Below are positions 17,771 through 25,587 of a DNA stretch of 64,000 nucleotides, one piece after another. The DNA lies in NCBI RefSeq assembly GCF_000021325.1, contig NC_011365.1, positions 1,212,501 to 1,276,500 of the forward strand. The letters run 5' to 3'. This DNA is from Gluconacetobacter diazotrophicus PA1 5. Lineage in GTDB: Bacteria > Pseudomonadota > Alphaproteobacteria > Acetobacterales > Acetobacteraceae. The notes beneath the pieces were generated by a model. That model worked only from the letters and a program-made list of their open reading frames with translations. It had not been told where the DNA came from and made no database searches. The first letter of the stretch is position 1. Every line of letters starts with the position of its first letter. The position numbers and the translations under genes were made by a program.

Positions 17771-18094
17771 ATGTCCGACAGGCCACGCTTTTTCGATGAT
17801 CTCGCCGGTGTCGCCGGCGGCGCGTTTTCCGCCCTGGCCGGTGTGCGCGAGGAGGTCGGCGCCATCGTGCGCGCCCGGGTGGACGAGGTCCTGTCGACGC
17901 TGAACCTGGTCCGGCGCGAGGATTTCGAGGTCGTGCGCGAACTGGCCAGCCGTGCCCGCACGGCGCAGGAGGACGCCGACGTCCGCCTGTCCGCCCTGGA
18001 GGCGCGAATCGCGGCGCTGGAGGCCCGTGCCGGCGTGGCGCCGGAGGACGCGGCGCAGTACGGGCGCCCGGACGACGCCGCCGGCCCGTTCTGA
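17771..18094 (+). CDS. ubiK: UbiK-type accessory factor (BMFP/DUF526)
   Basis: A 107-residue protein: an N-terminal amphipathic segment (FDDLAGVAGGAFSALAGVREEVGAIVRARVDEVL), then VRREDFEVVRELASRARTAQE and a coiled coil (LSALEARIAALEAR), the layout of UbiK/YqiC. UbiK helps assemble the aerobic ubiquinone synthesis complex and fuses membranes in vitro. The start has AGGAGGACC upstream. Divergent from hldD; the next gene begins 200 bases on. A GC-rich stretch (18095-18296) without a gene follows. Confidence 0.88.
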   Translation: MSDRPRFFDDLAGVAGGAFSALAGVREEVGAIVRARVDEVLSTLNLVRREDFEVVRELASRARTAQEDADVRLSALEARIAALEARAGVAPEDAAQYGRPDDAAGPF

Positions 18095-18296
18095 CACGCC
18101 GCGAAACGCGCGAAAATCCACGCCAGGCGGCCGTGGCATGCGCGCGGCCCTTGCCAGCATGCCCGCACCGCCCATAGGGTTGGGGCGTGGCCGCGTTCCC
18201 ACCCGTGGCGGGAACGGCGAACGGTCCGCCTCGCAGACGTTCGGGGTCCGGCGCGCGACGCCGGCCCCCTCCCTCCACGGCTTAGGGGAGTCCCAC

Positions 18297-18800
18297 ATGC
18301 CTGCCCTCACGCTCTCCTCTCCCTCCCAGGACTCGAACCCGCTCGATCTCATGGAGCAGATCGTCGGCGGATATGAATGGGCGTTCGAACGCCGAAACGA
18401 TTCCGAAATGGCCGCCGAGGCCCCGGGGAAATGGTGCGATTACGGCCTGTATTTCTCCTGGTCGCGCGAAGTCAGCGCGATGCATTTCACCTGCACGTTC
18501 GACCTGAAGGTCCCGCCCCAGCAGCGCCGGGCGCTGTTCGAACTGGTGGCCCTGGCGAACGAACGGCTGTGGATCGGCCATTTCGGCATGGACCTGGAAA
18601 GCGGCATGCCGCTGTTCCGCCACGCGGTGCTGCTGCGCGGCGCCCCCGGCGCGTCGATGGAAAGCCTGGAGGACATGATCGACATCGCCATCACGGAGTG
18701 CGAGCGGTTCTATCCCGCGTTCCAGTTCGTCCTGTGGGGCGGCAAGACGCCGGCCGAGGCGCTGGAAGCCGCCATGCTGGACTGCGCGGGCGAGGCATGA
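18297..18800 (+). CDS. YbjN domain-containing protein
   Basis: A 167-residue protein whose central region (WAFERRNDSEMAAEAPGKWCDYGLYFSWSREVSAMHFTCTFDL) and LWIGHFGMDLESGMPLFRHAVLL fit the YbjN alpha/beta domain, resembling secretion-chaperone folds. YbjN proteins affect stress and motility in enterobacteria; the biochemical role is unknown. The start at 18297 is supported by AGGGGAG 9 bases upstream. It is translationally coupled to proC by ATGA, an arrangement seen in other alphaproteobacteria. Confidence 0.85.
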   Translation: MPALTLSSPSQDSNPLDLMEQIVGGYEWAFERRNDSEMAAEAPGKWCDYGLYFSWSREVSAMHFTCTFDLKVPPQQRRALFELVALANERLWIGHFGMDLESGMPLFRHAVLLRGAPGASMESLEDMIDIAITECERFYPAFQFVLWGGKTPAEALEAAMLDCAGEA

Positions 18801-19618
18801 CCCAGCCGGCCGGGCCTATTCCGCCCCTGCTGCTGATGGGGTGCGGGCAGATGGGCAGCGCGATGCTGGCCGGCTGGCTGGCCGACGGGCTGGCCCCGTC
18901 GGTCATCCTCGACCGGCATCGCGCCGACGGTCCGGCCCCGCATCGAATCGTCCGGCAGGCGGCAGACCTGCCGGATGATTTCACCCCGGCGCTGATCGTC
19001 CTGGCCACCAAGCCGCAGAAGGCGGCTGCCGTGATCCCGGACATCGCGCGGTTCGCCCGCCGCGCGCCGGTCCTGTCGGTCATGGCCGGCAAGACGGTCG
19101 GCGGCCTGGCGGCATCCCTGGCCGATGCCGGGGCGCCCGGCGCCGTCGTCATTCGCGCCATGCCCAACACGCCGGCCGCCATCGGCCAGGGCATGACGGT
19201 CTGCTATGCCCCCCCCGCCGCGACCGAGGCCGAACGCGCGCTGTGCGGGCGGGTGCTGTCGGCGGTCGGCGATACCGCCTGGGTCGAGCATGAGGAACAG
19301 ATGGATGCCGTGACCGCGGTATCCGGCAGCGGCCCGGCCTATGTCTTCCTGCTGGCCGAACTGATGGAACAGGCGGCCGTCGCCCAGGGCCTGCCGCCCG
19401 ACCTGGCCCGGCGGATCGCCCGGCGCACGGTGTCGGGTGCCGGCGCGCTGATGGAACAGTCGGGCGTGGATGCCGCCGAACTGCGCCGCCGCGTGACCAG
19501 CCCGGGCGGCACCACCCAGCAGGCCCTGGCGGTCCTGATGGAGCCCGAGGCATGGCCCGCCGCGATGGACGCCGCCATCCGCGCCGCCACCCTGCGCGCG
19601 CACGAACTCGCGTCCTGA
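18797..19618 (+). CDS. proC: pyrroline-5-carboxylate reductase ProC
   Basis: A 273-residue enzyme for the last step of proline synthesis (P5C plus NAD(P)H). LLMGCGQMGSAMLAGWL is the Rossmann nucleotide site, LATKPQKAAAVI and IRAMPNTPAAIGQGMT are family blocks, and VTAVSGSGPAYVFLLAELMEQAAVAQGL plus RRRVTSPGGTTQQALAVL form the active-site signature. Length is standard. It overlaps the YbjN gene by 4 bases and ends about 100 bases before the COQ9-like gene. Confidence 0.95.
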   Translation: MTQPAGPIPPLLLMGCGQMGSAMLAGWLADGLAPSVILDRHRADGPAPHRIVRQAADLPDDFTPALIVLATKPQKAAAVIPDIARFARRAPVLSVMAGKTVGGLAASLADAGAPGAVVIRAMPNTPAAIGQGMTVCYAPPAATEAERALCGRVLSAVGDTAWVEHEEQMDAVTAVSGSGPAYVFLLAELMEQAAVAQGLPPDLARRIARRTVSGAGALMEQSGVDAAELRRRVTSPGGTTQQALAVLMEPEAWPAAMDAAIRAATLRAHELAS

Positions 19619-19720
19619 CGAACTTGCACACCGTCCCGACGTAATTTAACCGCAATACGGACCAAGCATGTCCGGATCGGCCGGACGACGCCACAGACCA
19701 GAAGACACGTCAGAAAACCC

Positions 19721-20371
19721 ATGGACAACGACCAGTTCGACGATGCCCTGCTCCGCGCCGCCATGGATCGCGCCGCCCTGTACGGATGGGGGCGCCTGAC
19801 CGTGGTCGATGCCGCGCGTGACGCGGGCATTCCGCTGGACGACGCGCGCCGGCGCTTTCCGCTGAAGGCCGCCATCCTGCTGAAGCTGGGACGGCTGGCG
19901 GACGAATCGGCCCTGGTCGATGACGGCAGCACCGGTACGGTACGCGAAAAGCTGTTCGACCTGCTGATGCGCCGTTTCGATGTGCTGCAGCAATATCGGG
20001 CCGGCGTGCGCGCGGTGATGCGCGCCCTGCCCTTCGACCCCGCGACGGCGCTGGTCCTGGGCGCGGCCACGGTGGAAAGCATGCGCTGGATGGCCGGCGC
20101 GGCCGGGCTGGACGTGTCGGGCATTGCCGGCACGCTGCGGGTCCAGGGACTGGTCGGCGTCTGGACCTATGCCCTGCGGGCCTGGGACAACGACGACAGC
20201 GAGGACCTGTCCCGCACCATGGCCGCGCTGGACCAGGCCCTGGACCGCGCGGCCCGGCTGGGCGACCTGCTGGAACGGCGTGGATCGGCCGCACCGTCCC
20301 TGCCGCCGGACGAAGGCGATATCGACCTGTCGGTCGACCTGACGCGGGACGCCGAGCCGGAACCGTTCTGA
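19721..20371 (+). CDS. COQ9-like / TetR-fold protein
   Basis: A 216-residue all-helical protein. Residues 10-55 look like a TetR-type helix-turn-helix (LTVVDAARDAGIPLDDARRRFPLKAAILLKL). The C-terminal half has the COQ9 pattern, ending VQGLVGVWTYALRAWDNDDSEDLSRTMAALDQALDRA. COQ9 proteins use a TetR fold to bind lipids in ubiquinone synthesis rather than DNA. Proximity to ubiK (1.6 kb) weakly favours that reading; a plain TetR regulator is the alternative. It is followed by an acidic tail and then tRNA-Gln. Confidence 0.65.
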   Translation: MDNDQFDDALLRAAMDRAALYGWGRLTVVDAARDAGIPLDDARRRFPLKAAILLKLGRLADESALVDDGSTGTVREKLFDLLMRRFDVLQQYRAGVRAVMRALPFDPATALVLGAATVESMRWMAGAAGLDVSGIAGTLRVQGLVGVWTYALRAWDNDDSEDLSRTMAALDQALDRAARLGDLLERRGSAAPSLPPDEGDIDLSVDLTRDAEPEPF

Positions 20372-20455
20372 GGCGGAGCATTCGGGGGCAGATGCCCCCT
20401 TTACGCCACCCCGTCGAAGACATTAGAAGGACGGAACCGAGGCGATTCGACGTGA

Positions 20456-20530
20456 TGGGGCGTAGCCAAGCGGTAAGGCAGCGGATTTTGATTCCGCCAT
20501 TCGGAGGTTCGATCCCTCCCGCCCCAGCCA
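20456..20530 (+). tRNA. tRNA-Gln (anticodon TTG)
   Basis: A 75-base cloverleaf including an encoded CCA. The acceptor stem is TGGGGCG paired with CGCCCCA. The anticodon arm GCGGA-TTTTGAT-TCCGC reads TTG at 20488-20490. The T arm is GGAGGTTCGATCCCTCC, and the D arm AGCCAAGCGGTAAGGCA. The discriminator base is G. Confidence 0.96.
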
Positions 20531-20725
20531 TGGTTTCCCGGTTAGTCGGAACGCCGTGCCGACATACACCGTACTGTCAGCACGGATTGCCATGCCACAC
20601 GGTTGCGCCACGAGATTTCGCAAATCCGTCCCGCACGGCACAGTCCAGGCAAAAGAGCGCACGGACGCCCCGGCGAGGAGTCCTTCCGATACGGACTGCG
20701 TTTTTCGACCCGCCCCTGCGGGCAG

Positions 20726-20755
20726 CACCCGCGGCCAGGTGACGGGCCGCGGGTG
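20726..20755 (-). terminator. strong hairpin after the HU gene
   Basis: CACCCGCGGCC-aggtgacg-GGCCGCGGGTG is a perfect 11-bp stem starting 8 bases beyond the HU stop. A second small stem CCCGC-ccct-GCGGG (20710-20723) follows on the minus strand. No U-tract follows directly, so it may act as an RNA 3'-end stabiliser or a rho-assisted terminator. Confidence 0.5.
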
Positions 20756-20763
20756 GAATGACG

Positions 20764-21033
20764 TCAGACCGCCTTCTTCAGGTTCGGGCTGGCCTTGAAG
20801 CGCACCGTCTTGCCGGCCTTGACCTTCACCGGCTCGCCGGTGCGGGGGTTGAGCGCCTTGCGGGCCTTGGTCTTCTTGACCGTGAACGTCCCGAACGACG
20901 GCAGGGTAAAGCCGCCTTCCTTCTTCATTTCGCGGACGATGGCGGCGATCAGGTCAGAGGCGGCCTGGTTGGCGGCAACACCGGTGCAATCGATCGAATC
21001 CTGGATAACCGCGGCGATGAAGGCTTTGCTCAT
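20764..21033 (-). CDS. hup: HU family DNA-binding protein
   Basis: An 89-residue histone-like protein of normal size. FTLPSFGTFTVKKTKARKALNPRTGEPVKV is the HU/IHF beta-arm signature, and VRFKASPNLKKAV the usual C-terminus. It bends DNA non-specifically and compacts the nucleoid. The start has CAGGAG upstream. An unusual point is Cys16 (DSIDCTGV) in the N-terminal helical region, where HU proteins rarely carry Cys. Confidence 0.93.
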   Translation of the reverse strand: MSKAFIAAVIQDSIDCTGVAANQAASDLIAAIVREMKKEGGFTLPSFGTFTVKKTKARKALNPRTGEPVKVKAGKTVRFKASPNLKKAV

Positions 21034-21343
21034 GGGCTCTGTTCACTCCTGTCCGGACATGGGAAAAAAATCGTGGCGGGCCGGTCCGTCACGACATCGT
21101 GCCTCAGCGGTCGCGGCTTTTAGCGCGCGGTTAAATCTTACGCCAGAAAATTCTTCCAGGCATGGATAATGTTGCTGACGCGGACTGCAAAAGCGTCATC
21201 TCTTCCCGAAAACCACCGATTTCAGGGGAAACTGGGCAAGCCGTGGATAATTGTAACGGACGCGCACCATTGCCGGAATGGTGGGGGCGTGGGCGCATGG
21301 CGCGGTGCCGGAAGGGGTCAGCGGCGACGTCTCTTGCGGCCGC
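21034..21343. other. 310-base intergenic region between the glycosyltransferase and HU genes
   Basis: No gene is supported here. It holds the HU promoter region, including an AT-rich part around 21125-21260, and an inverted repeat CACCATT-gccgg-AATGGTG at 21265-21283. The repeat lies beyond the glycosyltransferase stop and could help end that transcript, although no U-tract follows. Confidence 0.4.
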
Positions 21344-24118
21344 TCAGCCACACGCGGTGGCGGGATCGTCGCCCGCCTGCACCCATCCCGATGCCGCGCG
21401 CAGCAGATCGAGCAGTTCGCGCGCCTGCCCGTCCCATGTCGCCAGCCGGTCCTTGCACGGATTGACATAACCGGCCAGGCGATCCGGGCGGTCCAGCAGG
21501 TCCGTCACCGCCGCCGCCAGATCGGATGCCGGCGCCGACAGGCCGATCAATGTGCCGTTCACCCCGGGTACGATATCCTCCGCCTGGCCGCCGGGCGCGG
21601 ATGCGACGACCCAGACGTCGCGGGCCAGGGCCTCGCGCACCGTCAGGCCGTAACTTTCCGGCCAGCGCGAGGGAAACAGCAGAACGTCGATGGAATCGAA
21701 GAACGCATCGACCGTCTCGCCGTCATAGGCCGGAAGAACCTCCAGCTTGCCCTGTACCCGCCAGTCGCCGACTTCGATGGATCGCAGGCCAAGCGCCGTC
21801 TTGTTGTCCACCAGGCGCAGGACCCAGTCGGCACGCGCCAGCCCCTCGAACGCCGCGCGGATCACCGGATACCCCTTGACCGCGTCGCTGCCCCCGACAT
21901 AGCCGAACCGCAGGGCACGGCCGCCGGGAGCCACAGGCGTGCGCGGGCGCTTCGGCCAGCGAAATCCGTTGCGATGCACCACGATCCGCGCCGGATCGAC
22001 GCCGTTGGCGATGTGCAGCCGGCGATGCGCGGCACTGGGGCTGAGCAGCAGCGCCGCATCGCGCAGGCCGGCCCCCGCCAGCACCGCCCGGTCGGCCAGG
22101 TAGCGGGCCTGCGGGCGGCACCGCTGGCAGGTGCGCGGATCGATCCGTTCCTGCCCGCAGAACTGGCCGTCCTCGCGCACCATGAACTGCCGGTCGCACA
22201 GCCACCACGCATCATGCAATGTCAGCACATAGGGAATCCCCTGGTGCCGGCAGACATCCAGCAGCCCGACCCCCAGCCCCTGCGGAGCATGGACATGCAC
22301 CACGTCCGGGCGAAAAGCCGCGACATAATCGGCAAAGATCGCAGCCGCCGCGGGGTTGTGGAACATCGCGAGTCCGTCATGCTCCGCCGGCACGTCCAGC
22401 GCGACCACCGGCACCCCACGGTGCCGGTAGCGCAGGGCCGAGGCCGGGCGCCCCGGTTCCGCCGGGCGCGTGGTCAGCACCGCGATGTCGGCCTGGCCGC
22501 CGGCCTGCAGCCGCTGGGCCATTTCCACCGCCACATGCGTGGCTCCGCCGAAGGCGCGCGGCGGGTAATAGACATTCACGCACAGCACCCGCAGCCGCCT
22601 GCCCGTGACCGCGCCCCCGACCGGTTTCATGGCTGGTTTCATAGCCGGATTCAGGGCCGGCACGGCCGGACGGCCGAACACCGCCGCCACCTGCCGTTCG
22701 GCCATATGGGCCAGGGCATAGCGGTCCAGGATGTCGGCCAGGGCCCGCCGCCCGACCTGACGGCGCAGCGTCGCATCGCCCGACAGCAGCAGCAGGGCCC
22801 GCGTCCAGTCGGCATCCGTGGCGGCCAGATAGCCGGTCGTTCCATCCACGATCACGTCCGCGAACGCCCGGCGGGGCGAACAGACCGACGGCAGGCCCAG
22901 ACTGGCGGCTTCCAGATATTTGATGTTGCTCTTGGCATCATTGAAGACGCTGTCTTCCAGCGGGGCGATGACGATATCCGCGCGCGCCATCAGCGCCAGG
23001 TACTCCGCATAGGGACGGAGGGGCAGGACGACCACCCGTGTGCCCAGCGCCTGCAGGGCGCGGGGCACCTGCAGTTCGCCCACGATCCACAGACGCAGCC
23101 GCGCGTCCGCCGCCATCGCCGCGACCAGGCCCGGCACCGCCACGCGAAAATCGGCGTCATGGGTGCGGGTACCGGACCCGTAGACGATGACCACCGTCCC
23201 GTCAGCCGCCCCGTGCCCCGCCGCTGCCCGGGCGCGGGCCAGAGCCGCGGCAGCCAGCGTTTCCTCGTCCAGCGCATTTTCGATGACCGACGCCGCCGGC
23301 AGGCCGGCCTCGCGCATCGCCCGCGCCAGCACCGGGGTCGAGGCGATGCCGCGATCGCAGGACAGCATGCAGGTCCGGAACAGCCTGACCCCGGACAGAA
23401 GCCCGGCACGTTCGGCCTCGGGCAACGCCGCCAGGTTGTTGTTCTGAAAATACAGCGTCCGATCGAAGATCAGGTCATCGACTTCCCACCATGACGGCAC
23501 CGACAGACGTCGTGTTTCGGCCAGCAGCATCCTGACCGAGGCAAAGGCCGGAACCCGGTAGAAGACGACGCGCGTGCAGAATTGCAGCGCGGTCAGCGCC
23601 TCGCCGGTGTCGCGCCAGTCCACCACGCGGCAGGTCCATCCCAGGTGCCGCACCTGTTCGACCCTTTGCCACACACGATATTTCGCACATTGGGCCAGGC
23701 TGAGTTCCGCGATGATCAGGATCTGCGGCGTCCAGTCCGCCGGCCCGGCAGCCATGGCATACGCATCGTGGCTGGACACCGGTCCATCCGCCCCGCCGTC
23801 CGGAGGCGGCGACAACACGCGCGCCACAAGGCGGGCGGCGGACACGACGCCGTCCCGCCGCGTCTTTCGCCACAGCGCGGCGGCGGCGACGCCCAGCGGA
23901 CGCCCGAACGGGTCGCGCCCCCGCATCGCCGCCCGGATGGCACGGACGATCCGCAGCACCCGACCCGACAGCGCGCGATCCTGCAGCGCCAGCGCCCGGC
24001 GCAACTGGTCGCATTCCGCCTGCAGGCCGGTGGCGCGCGCGGCCTGCAACCGTGCGCCGGCGCGGTCCAGGTCCCTGTCGTCCGGCGCCGATCGGGGCCG
24101 GGGCGCGATCCGGTTCAT
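21344..24118 (-). CDS. large two-module glycosyltransferase (GT-B + GT4)
   Basis: A 924-residue protein. Residues 1-130 form a helical, basic leader. Residues 132-480 are a GT-B module with YGSGTRTHDADF (313-324) and IAPLEDSVFNDAKSNIKYLEA (384-404). Residues 508-915 are a second GT4 module: a glycine-rich N-terminal loop (AFGGATHVAVEMAQRL), VVHVHAPQGLG, FGYVGGSDAVKGY and PESYGLTVREALA with the Glu-x7-Glu pair (E821, E829). Four Cys (641, 654, 664, 667) in the second module may bind zinc. The first module is clearly related to the middle module of the gene at 25588. It follows the RTX-like gene by 8 bases, so it probably glycosylates a surface product of this locus. Acceptor and sugar are unknown. 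Confidence 0.82.
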   Translation of the reverse strand: MNRIAPRPRSAPDDRDLDRAGARLQAARATGLQAECDQLRRALALQDRALSGRVLRIVRAIRAAMRGRDPFGRPLGVAAAALWRKTRRDGVVSAARLVARVLSPPPDGGADGPVSSHDAYAMAAGPADWTPQILIIAELSLAQCAKYRVWQRVEQVRHLGWTCRVVDWRDTGEALTALQFCTRVVFYRVPAFASVRMLLAETRRLSVPSWWEVDDLIFDRTLYFQNNNLAALPEAERAGLLSGVRLFRTCMLSCDRGIASTPVLARAMREAGLPAASVIENALDEETLAAAALARARAAAGHGAADGTVVIVYGSGTRTHDADFRVAVPGLVAAMAADARLRLWIVGELQVPRALQALGTRVVVLPLRPYAEYLALMARADIVIAPLEDSVFNDAKSNIKYLEAASLGLPSVCSPRRAFADVIVDGTTGYLAATDADWTRALLLLSGDATLRRQVGRRALADILDRYALAHMAERQVAAVFGRPAVPALNPAMKPAMKPVGGAVTGRRLRVLCVNVYYPPRAFGGATHVAVEMAQRLQAGGQADIAVLTTRPAEPGRPASALRYRHRGVPVVALDVPAEHDGLAMFHNPAAAAIFADYVAAFRPDVVHVHAPQGLGVGLLDVCRHQGIPYVLTLHDAWWLCDRQFMVREDGQFCGQERIDPRTCQRCRPQARYLADRAVLAGAGLRDAALLLSPSAAHRRLHIANGVDPARIVVHRNGFRWPKRPRTPVAPGGRALRFGYVGGSDAVKGYPVIRAAFEGLARADWVLRLVDNKTALGLRSIEVGDWRVQGKLEVLPAYDGETVDAFFDSIDVLLFPSRWPESYGLTVREALARDVWVVASAPGGQAEDIVPGVNGTLIGLSAPASDLAAAVTDLLDRPDRLAGYVNPCKDRLATWDGQARELLDLLRAASGWVQAGDDPATACG

Positions 24119-24126
24119 CCGCCCGG

Positions 24127-25476
24127 TCAGCTCAGGGTGAAGTCGCTGGCCTTCAGGTCGGTGACCCCCATGAAGGTGATCTTCGTGCTGTCACTCAACT
24201 GGATGGTGCTGTTGCCGCCCGCCACGGTCGCGGAATCCAGCACGGCCTGCAGGCCGTTGCCGTTTTGGTAACCATATTGGTACAGTGCGGCGAGATTGCC
24301 CGCCGAACTGCCGAAATCGGTGATCACGTTGTCACCGCCGCTGCTGGGTCCCTTGGTGAAGGCGAACAGGTTGTCGCCCGCGCCGCCGGTCATCGTGGCG
24401 CTGCCCGTGCCGCCGACCAGCGTATCGTTGCCGGCCCCGCCGATGAAGGTCGCGTCCCCTCCATCGGCGAAGGCATGCAGGGGCATGCTGGATGCCGCCC
24501 CGTCCAGCGTTTCGTTGCCCGTGTTGGCGACGAACAGGGTCCGGCCGGATGCATTGACCGTCATGTCCAGGTCCGCGCCGCCGAAGATCGTGGCCTGCGC
24601 CGCCGTCACGGTGGTCATGCCCGTGCCGTTCAGGAAGGTCAGGCTGCCCGTCACGCTGATGCTGTTGCCCACGCCCATGCGGACCTGCAGGTCGCCGGCC
24701 GCCGAAATCGTATCCGCCACCGCGCCGGAGATCGTGCCGGTCGCGCCGGTGAAATTGACCAGGTCCTGCGTTCCGCCCGACACGGTGCTGCCGCCGCCCA
24801 CGGAAATGGTGCTTCCGGCCGCCTGGTCGGTGATCGCGGCAGCGTCGCCCAGCACGATCAGCGAATTGCCGCCATAGATGGTCACCGCCTGCGTGCCGGT
24901 GTCGCCGACAATGGTATCCTGCCCCATCGACGCCACCGAATTCGACCCGCTGCCCAGATAGATCTGGTTGTCGCCCGATCCGGCATTCACGGTATCGTTG
25001 CCGCTGCCGGTGTCGATCAGGTCATTGCCGGCCGCGGTATCGATGGTGAAGTCACCGTCGGTGCCGATCACGACATTGTCGCCCGCCGTCGCCAGGAAAC
25101 TGCCGCCCGCGTCGCCGCCCAGGAATGTGGTCCCCCCCGTCGTGCCCGCGATGACATCGACCGGCGTCGTGACGCCAAGCGTGCTGATATCCACATGCGA
25201 CGTCAGGATATTGCCCGACATTCCCTGCGACAGGGCGCCGGCCACGATGTTCACGTACGCCCCTTCCAGGGCATAGGCGCCACCGACCGTGATCACGGCC
25301 GCCGCATTTCCGCCGCCGGCTATATTGATCCCGCTTTGCAGGGTCGCGAAGCTCTTGCCCGCGGCGGTGTCCTGCAATGTCCTGGCATAGGCGTTGGCCA
25401 GGGCCAGCGTGTCACCGCCATCGACCGTCACGTTGACGCTGGCACCCGACGCACCCATTACGGTTACAATAGCCAC
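24127..25476 (-). CDS. RTX/adhesin-like secreted repeat protein
   Basis: A 449-residue protein without an N-terminal signal peptide, made almost wholly of Gly/Ala/Thr/Asp/Asn-rich beta repeats. RTX-type nonapeptide-like copies occur (GGAGNDTLVGG, AGNDLIDTGSGNDTVNAGSGDNQIYLGSGSN split over several turns), and the C-terminal part (DNLFAFTKGPSSGGDNVITDFG) resembles the end of type I secretion substrates. Such proteins usually fold on calcium outside the cell. No type I exporter genes are in the window. It is the first gene of a unit with the glycosyltransferase at 21344 and is divergent from the glycosyltransferase at 25588, which makes it a candidate glycosylated surface protein. Confidence 0.72.
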   Translation of the reverse strand: MAIVTVMGASGASVNVTVDGGDTLALANAYARTLQDTAAGKSFATLQSGINIAGGGNAAAVITVGGAYALEGAYVNIVAGALSQGMSGNILTSHVDISTLGVTTPVDVIAGTTGGTTFLGGDAGGSFLATAGDNVVIGTDGDFTIDTAAGNDLIDTGSGNDTVNAGSGDNQIYLGSGSNSVASMGQDTIVGDTGTQAVTIYGGNSLIVLGDAAAITDQAAGSTISVGGGSTVSGGTQDLVNFTGATGTISGAVADTISAAGDLQVRMGVGNSISVTGSLTFLNGTGMTTVTAAQATIFGGADLDMTVNASGRTLFVANTGNETLDGAASSMPLHAFADGGDATFIGGAGNDTLVGGTGSATMTGGAGDNLFAFTKGPSSGGDNVITDFGSSAGNLAALYQYGYQNGNGLQAVLDSATVAGGNSTIQLSDSTKITFMGVTDLKASDFTLS

Positions 25477-25587
25477 GTGCTGTGCTCCTCACCCGCTGCC
25501 CGGCTGCCCGTCCGGCCGGAACGACAGCGCCATGAAAGCGGGGAGATCTTCCCAAAATATTAATATCCCCGCTGCCAGGATCACAAA
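25477..25587. promoter_or_regulatory. divergent promoter region of the RTX/glycosyltransferase locus
   Basis: A 111-base gap between two divergent genes with an AT-rich core (CCCAAAATATTAATATCC, 25554-25571) unlike the flanks. This is the likely shared promoter zone. I cannot place -35/-10 boxes with confidence. Confidence 0.45.

Noticed and set aside
20456-20763. tRNA-Gln as an integration site for a mobile element
   Set aside because: No integrase, no repeat of the tRNA 3' end and no foreign-looking genes follow it in the window.
21278-23494. A 738-codon plus-strand frame
   Set aside because: Shadow of the 924-residue glycosyltransferase; no ribosome site and His/Arg/Gln-rich composition.
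24127-25476. CRISPR or tandem DNA repeat array within the RTX-like gene
   Set aside because: The repetition is at protein level (Gly/Asn/Asp turns); the DNA copies are too diverged and lack regular spacers.
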